The notes beneath the pieces were generated by a model. It ran no database searches. It saw only the letters and a program-made list of their open reading frames with translations, and was not told where the DNA came from. The translations under genes were made by a program, and so were the position numbers. From Bacterioplanes sp965233665 (GTDB taxonomy: Bacteria > Pseudomonadota > Gammaproteobacteria > Pseudomonadales > Oceanobacteraceae), in NCBI GenBank assembly GCA_965233665.1, contig CBDDTG010000010.1, forward strand, positions 6,758 through 70,757: a stretch of DNA of 64,000 bases, written 5' to 3'. Within the stretch, counting starts at the first letter, position 1. The number at the start of each line of letters is the position of its first letter. This document shows positions 26,395-34,776 of this stretch, in pieces.

Positions 26395-27351
26395 TCAGCG
26401 CGCCTGAGCATCGGCATCAAGCACTTCCAGCAAGTGCTCAAAGTCTTCTGGCAGCTCGCTGTGCCACTCCATGTAGTCGCCAGTGACCGGATGAATCAGT
26501 CCGAGCTGTCTGGCATGCAGCGCTTGACGCGGAAACGTTGCCAGCAACTCGCGCAGCTCAGCGCCAACACCCTTAGTTAAACGCGTACGCGCCGCATACG
26601 TGGCATCCCCCACCAAGGCGTGACCGATATGTGCCATGTGCACGCGAATCTGGTGGGTACGGCCAGTTTCCAGTTTGCAGCGGATGTAAGTGTGAGCCGG
26701 AAACTTATGCAGCACTCGATAGTGGGTGATCGCCTCTTTGCCAGTTGGGCTAACGGTCATTTTAGTGCGCTGAGTGCCGTGGCGACCAATCGGTTCATCT
26801 ACTTTGCCGCCACCGGTCATATGGCCCTGCACCACGGCTTCATATTCGCGCCCCATGCTGCGATCCTGCAGCTGAGCCACCAGTTGATTCTGAGCATTAA
26901 GCGTTTTTGCTACCACCATTAAACCACTGGTGTCTTTATCCAGCCGGTGCACAATGCCAGCACGGGGAATATTGATCAGCTCAGGGCAATGGTGCAGCAA
27001 GCCGTTGAGCAAGGTGCCGGTATGATTGCCCGCTGCCGGGTGAACCACCAGTCCTACCGGTTTATTCAGCACCAAAATATCGTCATCTTCGTAAACAATA
27101 TCTAACGGAATGTTTTCCGCCTGCCAGTCACCTTCGGCTTCGAGCGCGGCGTCCAACACCAGCATTTCACCACCGACCAGTTTGTCGCGGCCGCGCCATT
27201 GGGCGCCATCAACGCTCAGCTCACCGCTTTTAATCCACTGTTGCAAACGCGAACGTGAGAACTCTGGAAACAGGGCCGCGGCGGCCTGATCCAGACGTTT
27301 GTTGCCCCATTCTGCGGGAACCTGGACTTGCTGTGATATCTGTTGCGACAT
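26395..27351 (-). CDS. rluD: 23S rRNA pseudouridine synthase RluD
   Basis: RluD makes pseudouridines 1911, 1915 and 1917 of 23S rRNA in helix 69. The 318-residue protein has an N-terminal S4 domain (RLDQAAAALFPEFSRSRLQQWI) and the catalytic domain with HRLDKDTSGL, whose Asp is the nucleophile, and KLETGRTHQIRVH. It is divergent from bamD, the common arrangement in gammaproteobacteria. Confidence 0.95.
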   Translation of the reverse strand: MSQQISQQVQVPAEWGNKRLDQAAAALFPEFSRSRLQQWIKSGELSVDGAQWRGRDKLVGGEMLVLDAALEAEGDWQAENIPLDIVYEDDDILVLNKPVGLVVHPAAGNHTGTLLNGLLHHCPELINIPRAGIVHRLDKDTSGLMVVAKTLNAQNQLVAQLQDRSMGREYEAVVQGHMTGGGKVDEPIGRHGTQRTKMTVSPTGKEAITHYRVLHKFPAHTYIRCKLETGRTHQIRVHMAHIGHALVGDATYAARTRLTKGVGAELRELLATFPRQALHARQLGLIHPVTGDYMEWHSELPEDFEHLLEVLDADAQAR

Positions 27352-27461
27352 AATGAATGTGTGACCTGACTGCCTGGACGAATGGGCTGTGGTTGGGAGG
27401 ACCCGACGACTGTGTTTAAATACGCAATCGTTAAGTATACCGACTATCAGGAAATCACTCC

Positions 27462-28283
27462 ATGAACGCCCGTTGGCTGCTGCTTGTTTTGGCTCTGGCT
27501 ATCAGTGCCTGCTCTAACTCCCCTGTATCTTCCCAGCAAAAAACCGAGCGCCAGTATTATCAGGAAGCGCGCGAAGCTCTCGACGAGGACAATTTCCTGG
27601 TGGCCATGGAGCGTTTGCGCCAACTGGAATCACGCTATCCATTTGGCCAGTACGCCGAGCAAGCTCAGCTCGACATGATGTACTCGCACTTCATGACCGC
27701 AGACATGGAGTCCGTTCTGACCGCCAGCGAACGCTTTATTCGTCTGCACCCGCTGCATTCTCAGGTCGACTACGCCTATTACATGCGCGGCCTAGCCACC
27801 TATGAGTTAGGTTTTTCTTTGGTCGAGCGCTATTTATCAGACGACGTTGCACGCCGTGACCCCACCGCCCTGCGCGATGCTTTTGAGCACTTTTCAGAAT
27901 TGCTCATTCGCTTTCCAGATAGCCCTTACACCGCCGATGCCCGCGCTCGCATGGAGTTTATTCGCCAGCGTTTGGCGTCCTACGAAGTTGAAGTAGCACG
28001 CTATTACATGAAGCGTCATGCCTTTATTGCCGCTGCCAACCGTGGTCAGCAAGTCTTGCTGCGCTATCAGAACACACCAGCGGTGGCCGATGCCTTAGCA
28101 GTGATGGTGGAGGCTTACGAAGAACTGAACATGGCAGACGAGCGCCAACAAGCTTTGTCTCTGCTAAAACTCAACCACCCACAGCATCAACAACTCGAAA
28201 ACGGGCGCTTTATCAGCAGCGGCCTAGCACAAGCCGATCGCGGCTCCGTATTGAGCGTCATCACCTTTGGCTTGCTGGACTAG
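27462..28283 (+). CDS. bamD: Outer membrane assembly lipoprotein BamD
   Basis: BamD is an essential lipoprotein of the BAM complex that inserts beta-barrel proteins in the outer membrane. The 273-residue protein has a lipoprotein signal with lipobox LAISAC (Cys17) and TPR-like repeats (YYQEAREALDEDNFLVAMERL, LESRYPFGQYAEQAQL, RFPDSPYTADARARM). It lies divergent from rluD and just upstream of a palindromic MITE-like element. Confidence 0.96.
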   Translation: MNARWLLLVLALAISACSNSPVSSQQKTERQYYQEAREALDEDNFLVAMERLRQLESRYPFGQYAEQAQLDMMYSHFMTADMESVLTASERFIRLHPLHSQVDYAYYMRGLATYELGFSLVERYLSDDVARRDPTALRDAFEHFSELLIRFPDSPYTADARARMEFIRQRLASYEVEVARYYMKRHAFIAAANRGQQVLLRYQNTPAVADALAVMVEAYEELNMADERQQALSLLKLNHPQHQQLENGRFISSGLAQADRGSVLSVITFGLLD

Positions 28284-28326
28284 CCCCCTCCAGCAGGCCT
28301 ACTCGTAGCTGTTACACTATGAGAAA

Positions 28327-28465
28327 GGGACCTCTACAAATCTCGGAGGCGATATTTTGACTAGGCAAAAATCGGTGAAAGAGCGGAGTTTACTGGAGTA
28401 AATGAGCATTTTGAGACGATTTTTAACGAAGTCAAAATGAGAAAAAGGGATTTCCAGAGGTTCCC
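28327..28465. mobile_element. 139-bp palindromic MITE-like element
   Basis: The ends are inverted repeats: GGGACCTCTACAAATC at 28327-28342 and GATTTCCAGAGGTTCCC at 28449-28465 match with one gap and two mismatches. A second pair of arms follows inside (28354-28374 with 28417-28438), and a perfect TTTACT/AGTAAA pair sits at the centre (28389-28402), whose axis coincides with the midpoint of the element. It codes for nothing. This is the structure of a non-autonomous miniature transposable element; the parent family is not identified, and no clear target duplication is seen. Confidence 0.7.
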
Positions 28466-28488
28466 AGAGGCCGCAGTAGGAGCCAGGC

Positions 28489-28719
28489 ATGTCTACTAAC
28501 TCCCACTACACCGCCCTTGTGTTCGCCGCGTTGATGTCGCTGGTGATGGCAGGCGTCGTTTCAGCAGTGGTCACTGCGGTTAACTCCGGCATTGATGCAG
28601 GCTTCGTTAAACGCTGGCTATCAAGCTATATCATCGCCTGGCCGGTGGCCTTTACCGTGTTGCTCAGCCTACGCAGCCGGGTGGCTCGCATCGCCGCCCG
28701 ACTGACTGGCGATAATTAA
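28489..28719 (+). CDS. DUF2798 family small membrane protein
   Basis: The 76-residue protein has two membrane helices (about residues 8-30 and 45-62) and the DUF2798 pattern: ALVFAALMSLVMAGVVS, then WLSSYIIAWPVAF. No function is established for the family. An AGGAG ribosome site precedes the ATG. The MITE-like element lies directly upstream, so it may now supply or alter the promoter. The stop overlaps the convergent nadE stop by 4 bases. Confidence 0.8.
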   Translation: MSTNSHYTALVFAALMSLVMAGVVSAVVTAVNSGIDAGFVKRWLSSYIIAWPVAFTVLLSLRSRVARIAARLTGDN

Positions 28720-30341
28720 ACGCCCGCTCGCCAGCCTTGGGTAATGGGATAGCGACGATCACGCCCAAATCCGCGCTGACTGACCCGCACACCTACCGGT
28801 GCTTGACGGCGTTTATATTCGTTAATGTCCACCAAGCGAGTAATACGTTTCACAACCTCGGCATCGAACCCTGCTTGAGCGATGGCATCGGCGCTTTCGT
28901 CGGCCTCAATGTAGCGCTGTAAAATCTCGTCCAGCTCGTCGTACGGTGGCAAGCTGTCTTCGTCGACCTGATCGGGCGCCAACTCCGCCGACGGTGGCCG
29001 AGTAATGACTCGCTCAGGAATCACTTGGCTAAGCTGATTACGATAGCGTGCCAGCTTAAAAACATCGGTTTTGTAGACGTCCTTGAGCGCGCCGTAACCG
29101 CCCGCCATATCGCCATACAAGGTGGCATAACCTACCGCCATTTCGCTCTTATTGCCCGTGGTCAGCACCATCGCACCGGTTTTATTCGACAACGCCATGA
29201 GCAGCACACCGCGGCAGCGCGATTGCAGATTCTCTTCTGTGGTGTCTACTTGAGTGCCAGCAAACGAGGGCGCTAGGGCCTGCATAAATTCGCGATACAT
29301 AGGCTCGATGGAGATGGAGTCATATTCCACCCCCATGGTCTGTGCTTGCAGCTCAGCATCACTTTTACTCATGTCAGAGGTATAGGTAAACGGCATCATC
29401 ACCGCCTTGACGCGCTCAGCGCCCAAGGCATCCACCGCAATCGCCAGCGTCAATGCCGAATCAATGCCCCCGGACAACCCCAGCACCACGCCAGGAAAGC
29501 GGTTTTTATTCACGTAATCTCGTACGCCCAGCACCAATGCGCTGTACAGCTCACTCAGGGCATCGTCATCCGGCGCCAGTGGGCGAGATTCAGGCGTGCT
29601 CAGCACGCTGCCATCCCAGCTCAGCTGCGCTTGCTGCTCACTCCAGCCCGGCAATTGCACAATGCGCTCACCGCGCGCGTCCATAGCAAATGAGTGGCCA
29701 TCGAACACCAGCTCATCCTGACCGCCGACCTGATTCACATACAAGATGGGTAACTGATGACGCTGACAATGGCCCGCCACCAACTGCTGACGCTCACCGC
29801 GCTTGTTTTGGTGAAAGGGCGAAGCATTCAAATTCAAGATGAGTTCGGCACCGGCTTGGGCACAGGCATCCACCGAGCTGGCATGCCAGATGTCCTCACA
29901 CACAGTTAAGCCAAGACGGTGGCCTTTAAAGGTCACCACACAAGCGTCATTGCCAGCGGCAAAGTAGCGTTTTTCATCGAACACCTGATAGTTCGGCAAT
30001 TGCTGCTTAAAGTACAAGCCCTGGCATTCACCTTGCCACCAAAGTGCTGCAGCATTGTAAAGTTGCCCTGCATGACGCCATGGATAGCCCAACACAATGG
30101 CAATATCATGACTGGCAGCAGCGATTCGCTTTAACGCCGCCTCAACCCGCAGCTGCAGGCTTGGGCGCAGCAGTAAATCCTCGGGCGGGTAGCCGGTCAG
30201 CGCCAGCTCGCTGCACACCAGCAGTTCAGCCCCGTTGGCCGCTGCAGCAGACGCCGCCGAGATGATGCGCTCGGCATTGCCGTCGATGTCGCCGACATGG
30301 AAATTTATCTGAGCCATTTGAATGGTAAGTGACTGTGCCAT
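28716..30341 (-). CDS. nadE: Glutamine-dependent NAD+ synthetase
   Basis: NadE converts nicotinate adenine dinucleotide to NAD+, using ammonia released from glutamine. The 541-residue protein has an N-terminal nitrilase-type glutaminase domain with the Glu, Lys and Cys active site (CSELALTGYPPEDLLLR, LPNYQVFDEKRYF, LTVCEDIW) and a C-terminal synthetase domain with the pyrophosphate loop GLSGGIDSALT and TTGNKSEMAVGY. The start at 30341 matches family alignment; the frame is open 27 codons further upstream. Confidence 0.95.
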   Translation of the reverse strand: MAQSLTIQMAQINFHVGDIDGNAERIISAASAAAANGAELLVCSELALTGYPPEDLLLRPSLQLRVEAALKRIAAASHDIAIVLGYPWRHAGQLYNAAALWWQGECQGLYFKQQLPNYQVFDEKRYFAAGNDACVVTFKGHRLGLTVCEDIWHASSVDACAQAGAELILNLNASPFHQNKRGERQQLVAGHCQRHQLPILYVNQVGGQDELVFDGHSFAMDARGERIVQLPGWSEQQAQLSWDGSVLSTPESRPLAPDDDALSELYSALVLGVRDYVNKNRFPGVVLGLSGGIDSALTLAIAVDALGAERVKAVMMPFTYTSDMSKSDAELQAQTMGVEYDSISIEPMYREFMQALAPSFAGTQVDTTEENLQSRCRGVLLMALSNKTGAMVLTTGNKSEMAVGYATLYGDMAGGYGALKDVYKTDVFKLARYRNQLSQVIPERVITRPPSAELAPDQVDEDSLPPYDELDEILQRYIEADESADAIAQAGFDAEVVKRITRLVDINEYKRRQAPVGVRVSQRGFGRDRRYPITQGWRAGV

Positions 30342-30437
30342 GCCGTCGGGGTACCCTCTGCCGCTGATACGAATAAAAGAAGGCGCGTATTGTCGGGAAA
30401 TTATCCCCACGGCGCAAACCAATCATTAGGGCTTTTT

Positions 30438-31997
30438 ATGTTGGCCAGACTGCTGCAACGCTTCTCTTTATCACCGCAAATGATTGTGCGTGGCAACCGC
30501 CTACTGCGCCTATACAGCTACTATTCGTTGTTTTTGGCGCTGCTGCTTACAATCATCGACAGCTTGGATCAGACCAGTGCTATCTTGGGTCGCCACCTGC
30601 CCGATGTTTTTCTGGTGACGGTATCCGTGTACGTCATGGTCGCCAGTATTTTTGTGGTGATCGCCAACCGTGGACCCAATATCGAAATCGCCACGGCCTA
30701 TGTCTTTATCGAAACAGCCATTCTGGCACTGCTGATGCACAGCAGCGGCACCATGGCGGGTGGTTTCTCCAGTTTGATTTTGGTCGCCGTGGTGGTTGCC
30801 AACTTATTAGTGCCGGGGTTATTTGGCTATGCCGTTGCCGCCTGGACGACCTTGGCTGTGCTCTTTTTCCAGCATGTGTGGCCGCAAAGCTATGACGCCT
30901 CAGAGGTGGTTGAATCCGGGATTTATGGCTTTTTGTGCTTTCTGTTGGCCGGCGTTACCCAAGCCCTCTCCGCGCGCCTCAACAGCGCCCTCGACCTGGC
31001 CACCAATCAGGCACAGCGCATACGACGCCTACAAAAACTGAGTCAGGAAGCCCTGTTCAGCCTGCCAGACGGCGTGATTGCATGCGACCAGCGTCAACAG
31101 GTACTGTTTTTTAATGCCGCTGCAGCCCAATTTTTTCCACTGCAGCAAGACCATCCTCTGCCACCAGAGTTGCTCGCCCTGCAAGATGGCGACAACATCG
31201 ACCGCAGTGAACAGCCGCTCAAACTGAGGCGTCTGCCACTGGGTGACAGTGGCGATGCCCTATTGTTACTTGAAGATGCTCGTCGCCTAGCGGCGGAAGC
31301 ACAGCAAGTCAAGTTGGCTTCCCTCGGGCGTTTAACCGCCAGCATTGCTCATGAAGTCCGAAACCCTTTGAGCGCCATGCGCCAGGCAGCTCAGCTGCTG
31401 GCCGAAACCCCCTATTTGGAGCCGCCAGAGCGCAAACTGACGGACATTATCGAACAGCACTGCATGCGCATTAACCGCACCGTCGAAGACATCTTGCAAC
31501 TGTCGCGCCGCCGCCCACCGGCCATTGAAGAGTTGCGCTTGCTGCCTTGGTTAGAGCACTTCAAACAACAGTTCTGCAGCGCCCCAGAAGCCGAGCAATG
31601 TGATCTGGTTATTCGTTGTGAGCAATCGCTTCTGATAGCCTTCGACCCCGGCCATTTGCAGCAAATTCTGCATAACTTATGTGCCAATGGCCTGCGCTAT
31701 GCCAGCCAGCGAGCGGCGGAAGGCGGCGATGCACCTAAACTGATGTTGGTGGCACGCCAAGTAACGGAAGTGCATGCCGAGCTGGATGTGATCGACAATG
31801 GCGGCGGCGTGGCGCCAGAGCAGCGACCTCACCTGTTTGAACCCTTTTACACCACGGAACATAATGGTACTGGGCTGGGGCTGTATTTGTGCCGCGAACT
31901 GTGTGAAGCAAATCATGCCAGCATTTACTATCAGCCTCAGCCCGATGGCAGCTGTTTTCGCCTGAGCCTGCAAACCCGACTGACGAGTTTTCAATGA
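30438..31997 (+). CDS. pilS: Sensor histidine kinase PilS
   Basis: PilS is the membrane kinase that, with PilR, controls pilin transcription. The 519-residue protein has about six N-terminal membrane helices (to residue about 170), a PAS-like linker (LFSLPDGVIACDQRQQVLFFN), an H-box IAHEVRNPLSAM, an N-box LHNLCANGLRYA and ATP-binding DNGGGV and GTGLGLYLC. The start at 30438 has an AGGG site; the upstream extension overlaps the nadE promoter region. It overlaps pilR by 4 bases (ATGA). Confidence 0.94.
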   Translation: MLARLLQRFSLSPQMIVRGNRLLRLYSYYSLFLALLLTIIDSLDQTSAILGRHLPDVFLVTVSVYVMVASIFVVIANRGPNIEIATAYVFIETAILALLMHSSGTMAGGFSSLILVAVVVANLLVPGLFGYAVAAWTTLAVLFFQHVWPQSYDASEVVESGIYGFLCFLLAGVTQALSARLNSALDLATNQAQRIRRLQKLSQEALFSLPDGVIACDQRQQVLFFNAAAAQFFPLQQDHPLPPELLALQDGDNIDRSEQPLKLRRLPLGDSGDALLLLEDARRLAAEAQQVKLASLGRLTASIAHEVRNPLSAMRQAAQLLAETPYLEPPERKLTDIIEQHCMRINRTVEDILQLSRRRPPAIEELRLLPWLEHFKQQFCSAPEAEQCDLVIRCEQSLLIAFDPGHLQQILHNLCANGLRYASQRAAEGGDAPKLMLVARQVTEVHAELDVIDNGGGVAPEQRPHLFEPFYTTEHNGTGLGLYLCRELCEANHASIYYQPQPDGSCFRLSLQTRLTSFQ

Positions 31998-33352
31998 ACC
32001 AATATTCCGCGCTGATTATCGATGACGAACCAGACATTCGCGAACTGATCGCCCTGACCCTGGAACGTATGGAGCTGGATTGCTACCAGGCCGGCAGCGT
32101 CAGCGAAGCCGTCGAAGCGCTGCAACAGCGGCCGTATCACTTCTGCATTACCGACATGAAGTTGCCAGACGGCAATGGCATGGAACTGGTGCAGCTGTGC
32201 CACTCGCGCTACCCAGACATGCCCGTCGCCATGATTACCGCCCACGGCAATATGGAACTGGCCATTGATGCTTTAAAAGCCGGTGCCTTCGACTTTGTCG
32301 CCAAACCCATCGACACCCAGCGCTTGCGCGACCTGGTCAAAGCGGCACTAAAGCTGACTCAGGTCGTCATCTCACAGAATACGCCGGACGAAGCTTTGCT
32401 GGGTGACTCGCAGCGCATGGCCGATCTAAAAGACGCCATTCGCAAAGTCGCACGTACCCAAGCACCGGTATTTGTGCATGGCGAATCGGGTACCGGTAAG
32501 GAGTTGGTGGCGCGCATGATTCATCATCTTAGCCCGCGCGCTCAAGGGCCTTTCATTGCGGTTAACTGTGGCGCCATTCCAGCAGATTTGATGGAAAGCG
32601 AGTTCTTTGGCCACACTAAGGGCAGCTTTACCGGTGCCAGCCACGACAAACCGGGCCTGTTCCGGGCAGCAGATGGCGGCACTTTGTTTCTCGATGAAGT
32701 CGCGGATTTACCGCTTGAAATGCAAGCTAAGTTGCTGCGCGTGATTCAAGAAAAGGCGGTACGCAAGGTCGGCGAAGAGCATGAGCAGCCGGTGGACGTA
32801 CGCATCGTCAGCGCCAGCCACCATGACTTGGAAAAACGCGTTAGCGACCAGCGCTTCCGCCAGGATCTCTATTTCCGCCTAAACGTCATTCACCTTGGCG
32901 TGCCGCGCTTGGCAGAGCGCAGTGAAGACATTCCACGCCTTGCACGCCACTTTCTTAGCAAATACGCCCGCGAATGGGGCATGCCCAATGTTGAGCTCAC
33001 ACCGGCAGCGCTGCAAACGCTGCAGCACTACCCCTTCCCAGGCAATGTGCGCGAACTGGAAAACATTTTACAGCGTGCCTTTACCATGGCCGAAGACGAA
33101 TACATTCAAGCAGATGACCTCCAACTGCCCAAATCGGCCACTCCGGAGCCGAGCCAGGCTGCTAACACGCCTGACAACCCAGACGCTCCCATCATCACCA
33201 ACAATTTGGAGCAATACCTAGAGAACATCGAACGCCGTGCCATTACCCAAGCACTAGAAGAAACCCGCTGGAACAAAACCGCCGCCGCTGAAAAACTGGG
33301 GATTAGCTTTCGTGCCCTGCGGTATCGGTGTAAGAAGCTGGGGATCGACTAA
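31994..33352 (+). CDS. pilR: Sigma-54-dependent response regulator PilR
   Basis: PilR is the NtrC-type activator that turns on pilA through RpoN. The 452-residue protein has a receiver domain with IIDDEPDI, phospho-acceptor Asp in CITDMKLPDG and AKP; an AAA+ domain with GESGTGKE (Walker A), FFGHTKGSFTGA (the sigma-54 contact loop, with Ser in place of the first Ala of GAFTGA) and GGTLFLDEVADL (Walker B); and a C-terminal Fis-type helix-turn-helix (WNKTAAAEKLGISFRALRY). Its target pilA would lie at the start of this window. Confidence 0.95.
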   Translation: MNQYSALIIDDEPDIRELIALTLERMELDCYQAGSVSEAVEALQQRPYHFCITDMKLPDGNGMELVQLCHSRYPDMPVAMITAHGNMELAIDALKAGAFDFVAKPIDTQRLRDLVKAALKLTQVVISQNTPDEALLGDSQRMADLKDAIRKVARTQAPVFVHGESGTGKELVARMIHHLSPRAQGPFIAVNCGAIPADLMESEFFGHTKGSFTGASHDKPGLFRAADGGTLFLDEVADLPLEMQAKLLRVIQEKAVRKVGEEHEQPVDVRIVSASHHDLEKRVSDQRFRQDLYFRLNVIHLGVPRLAERSEDIPRLARHFLSKYAREWGMPNVELTPAALQTLQHYPFPGNVRELENILQRAFTMAEDEYIQADDLQLPKSATPEPSQAANTPDNPDAPIITNNLEQYLENIERRAITQALEETRWNKTAAAEKLGISFRALRYRCKKLGID

Positions 33353-33528
33353 CGGCTACATAAGACAAAGGGCGTTGATGCCTCACACACCAACAAATAC
33401 GAGTCCAACCACCATAAATGACAGGTTTCTCCACCTTGTGACCACTGGAAATCAGCCCTGCTTCTGACAGACAAAAAACGTCGCCGAGACTAATTTTGTT
33501 CATCAAACTCTACAAGGAGGTAGATGCA

Positions 33529-34089
33529 ATGGGCAATTTTCGTTACGCAGGGATGACTCTAACAGAACTCATTACGGTTCTCTTGGTTGTTTCTACTCTA
33601 TCCGCAGTCGCACTGCCCACGCTGGACGATTTTTTCAACCGACAGCTAGCACTTTCAGAGGTCATAACACTTAGGCAGTTGGTCTACCAAGCTCGCGGAC
33701 ACGCCATCACCAGCGGTGTGCCGGCAGTGCTGTGTCCTATATCGGCAAATGAATGCTCAACCAACTGGTCCGAAGGCAAGATCACACTATTTGAAGACCT
33801 CAACCGAAATCGTACGATCGATTCAAACGACAAGGTTTTGACTCGCTTACAATTGCAACAAGCAAGCAAAGTGAAACTAGATTTTCCGCGATCAGCCATC
33901 GTCTTCTATCCAAGCGGATTTGCTCAAGGCTTTACAGGTTCGCTACTGTATTGCCGCGATACTGAACCACCCATCACGATGTCTTTGATAATTTCCAGAG
34001 TAGGAAGAGTGCGTCACGGGACGGACAGTGATAACGACGGTATTCTGGAATCTGCTACTGGTAAAAATGCCCCCTGCCCAGCGACATGA
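33529..34089 (+). CDS. fimT: Minor pilin of the FimT/GspH family
   Basis: The 186-residue protein has a short leader ending in Gly8, cleavage before MTLTE (Glu at mature position 5), a hydrophobic N-terminal helix and a GspH/FimT-type body with the expected VYQARGHAITSGVPAVLCP. It would be processed by PilD and form part of the pilus initiation tip. A perfect AAGGAGGT ribosome site precedes the start. It heads the minor pilin operon and is separated from pilX by 110 bases. Confidence 0.85.
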   Translation: MGNFRYAGMTLTELITVLLVVSTLSAVALPTLDDFFNRQLALSEVITLRQLVYQARGHAITSGVPAVLCPISANECSTNWSEGKITLFEDLNRNRTIDSNDKVLTRLQLQQASKVKLDFPRSAIVFYPSGFAQGFTGSLLYCRDTEPPITMSLIISRVGRVRHGTDSDNDGILESATGKNAPCPAT

Positions 34090-34199
34090 GCCCTGCAGCA
34101 CCACTCGTGACCTACTCAACTCCGTTTATCTGGAGCTTCACAACAATAGACACCGAGCAGTTATGTTAGTCATCGCAGAGACCTTATCAGGAACAGACA

Positions 34200-34751
34200 A
34201 TGACGACACAACGTGGATCCGCACTTATCCTCAGCTTGGTGATCTTAACTGCCATCACACTGGGCGCATTAGTGGCGATGGAAAGATCCAGCTTGCAGCT
34301 AAAGATGGTCAACAACCTTCAACACTCCCAAGATGTTGAGAACAGTGTCAAAGGTACTTTGACTTATATTTATGACATTCTGGAAAGAAACGCTCCTATC
34401 CAAAAAGCATTCATTGAAGCCGTCAACATTGCAGAATCAAACGCTGTACAAGGCGGCGCTGAGTTGGGCGAAACTCGTTTCCCGGCATTTAATATAAGTG
34501 CTGTGGGTGGAACATCACCCTTGCTGACAGCGCCAGTGTTCAACAGCCCCGTACTCGACAGTCAACCCGTGACATCTATTCGGTCTATACCAACCCCCCT
34601 TGGCTATGATGACTTCCTCAAAGGTAAAATGGGTTGTGGTGCAGGATGTGATTTGTCTTTGTATGCATCTACAAGTGAGGCTACAGGGAGAAACAAAATT
34701 ATCTCAAACTCCCAAGAAATCGGCTTACAACGAATTGTTCCCTCCAACTGA
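34200..34751 (+). CDS. pilX: Minor pilin PilX-like
   Basis: The 183-residue protein begins MTTQRGSALILSLVILTAI, with the QRG/S processing site and a hydrophobic helix lacking Glu5, as in PilX and GspK-type minor pilins. The next part (ERSSLQLKMVNNLQ, VENSVKGTL) matches the PilX N-terminal domain. It lies directly before pilY1, its usual partner. The C-terminal half is poorly conserved and contains a close Cys pair (GCGAGCDL). The assignment rests on the N-terminus and position. Confidence 0.75.
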   Translation: MTTQRGSALILSLVILTAITLGALVAMERSSLQLKMVNNLQHSQDVENSVKGTLTYIYDILERNAPIQKAFIEAVNIAESNAVQGGAELGETRFPAFNISAVGGTSPLLTAPVFNSPVLDSQPVTSIRSIPTPLGYDDFLKGKMGCGAGCDLSLYASTSEATGRNKIISNSQEIGLQRIVPSN

Positions 34752-34776
34752 AGATAGATTACCTAGGAGATTTAAC

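Noticed and set aside
33353..33528. Sigma-54 or CRP/Vfr-type site before the minor pilin operon
   Set aside because: I could find only half-sites and no matching -24/-12 pair.
34028..34339. Open frame spanning the fimT-pilX gap
   Set aside because: It overlaps both genes in another frame and has no pilin features.
34600..34776. N-terminal extension of PilY1
   Set aside because: It lies within pilX in another frame; the start at 34777 has a ribosome site and a signal peptide.
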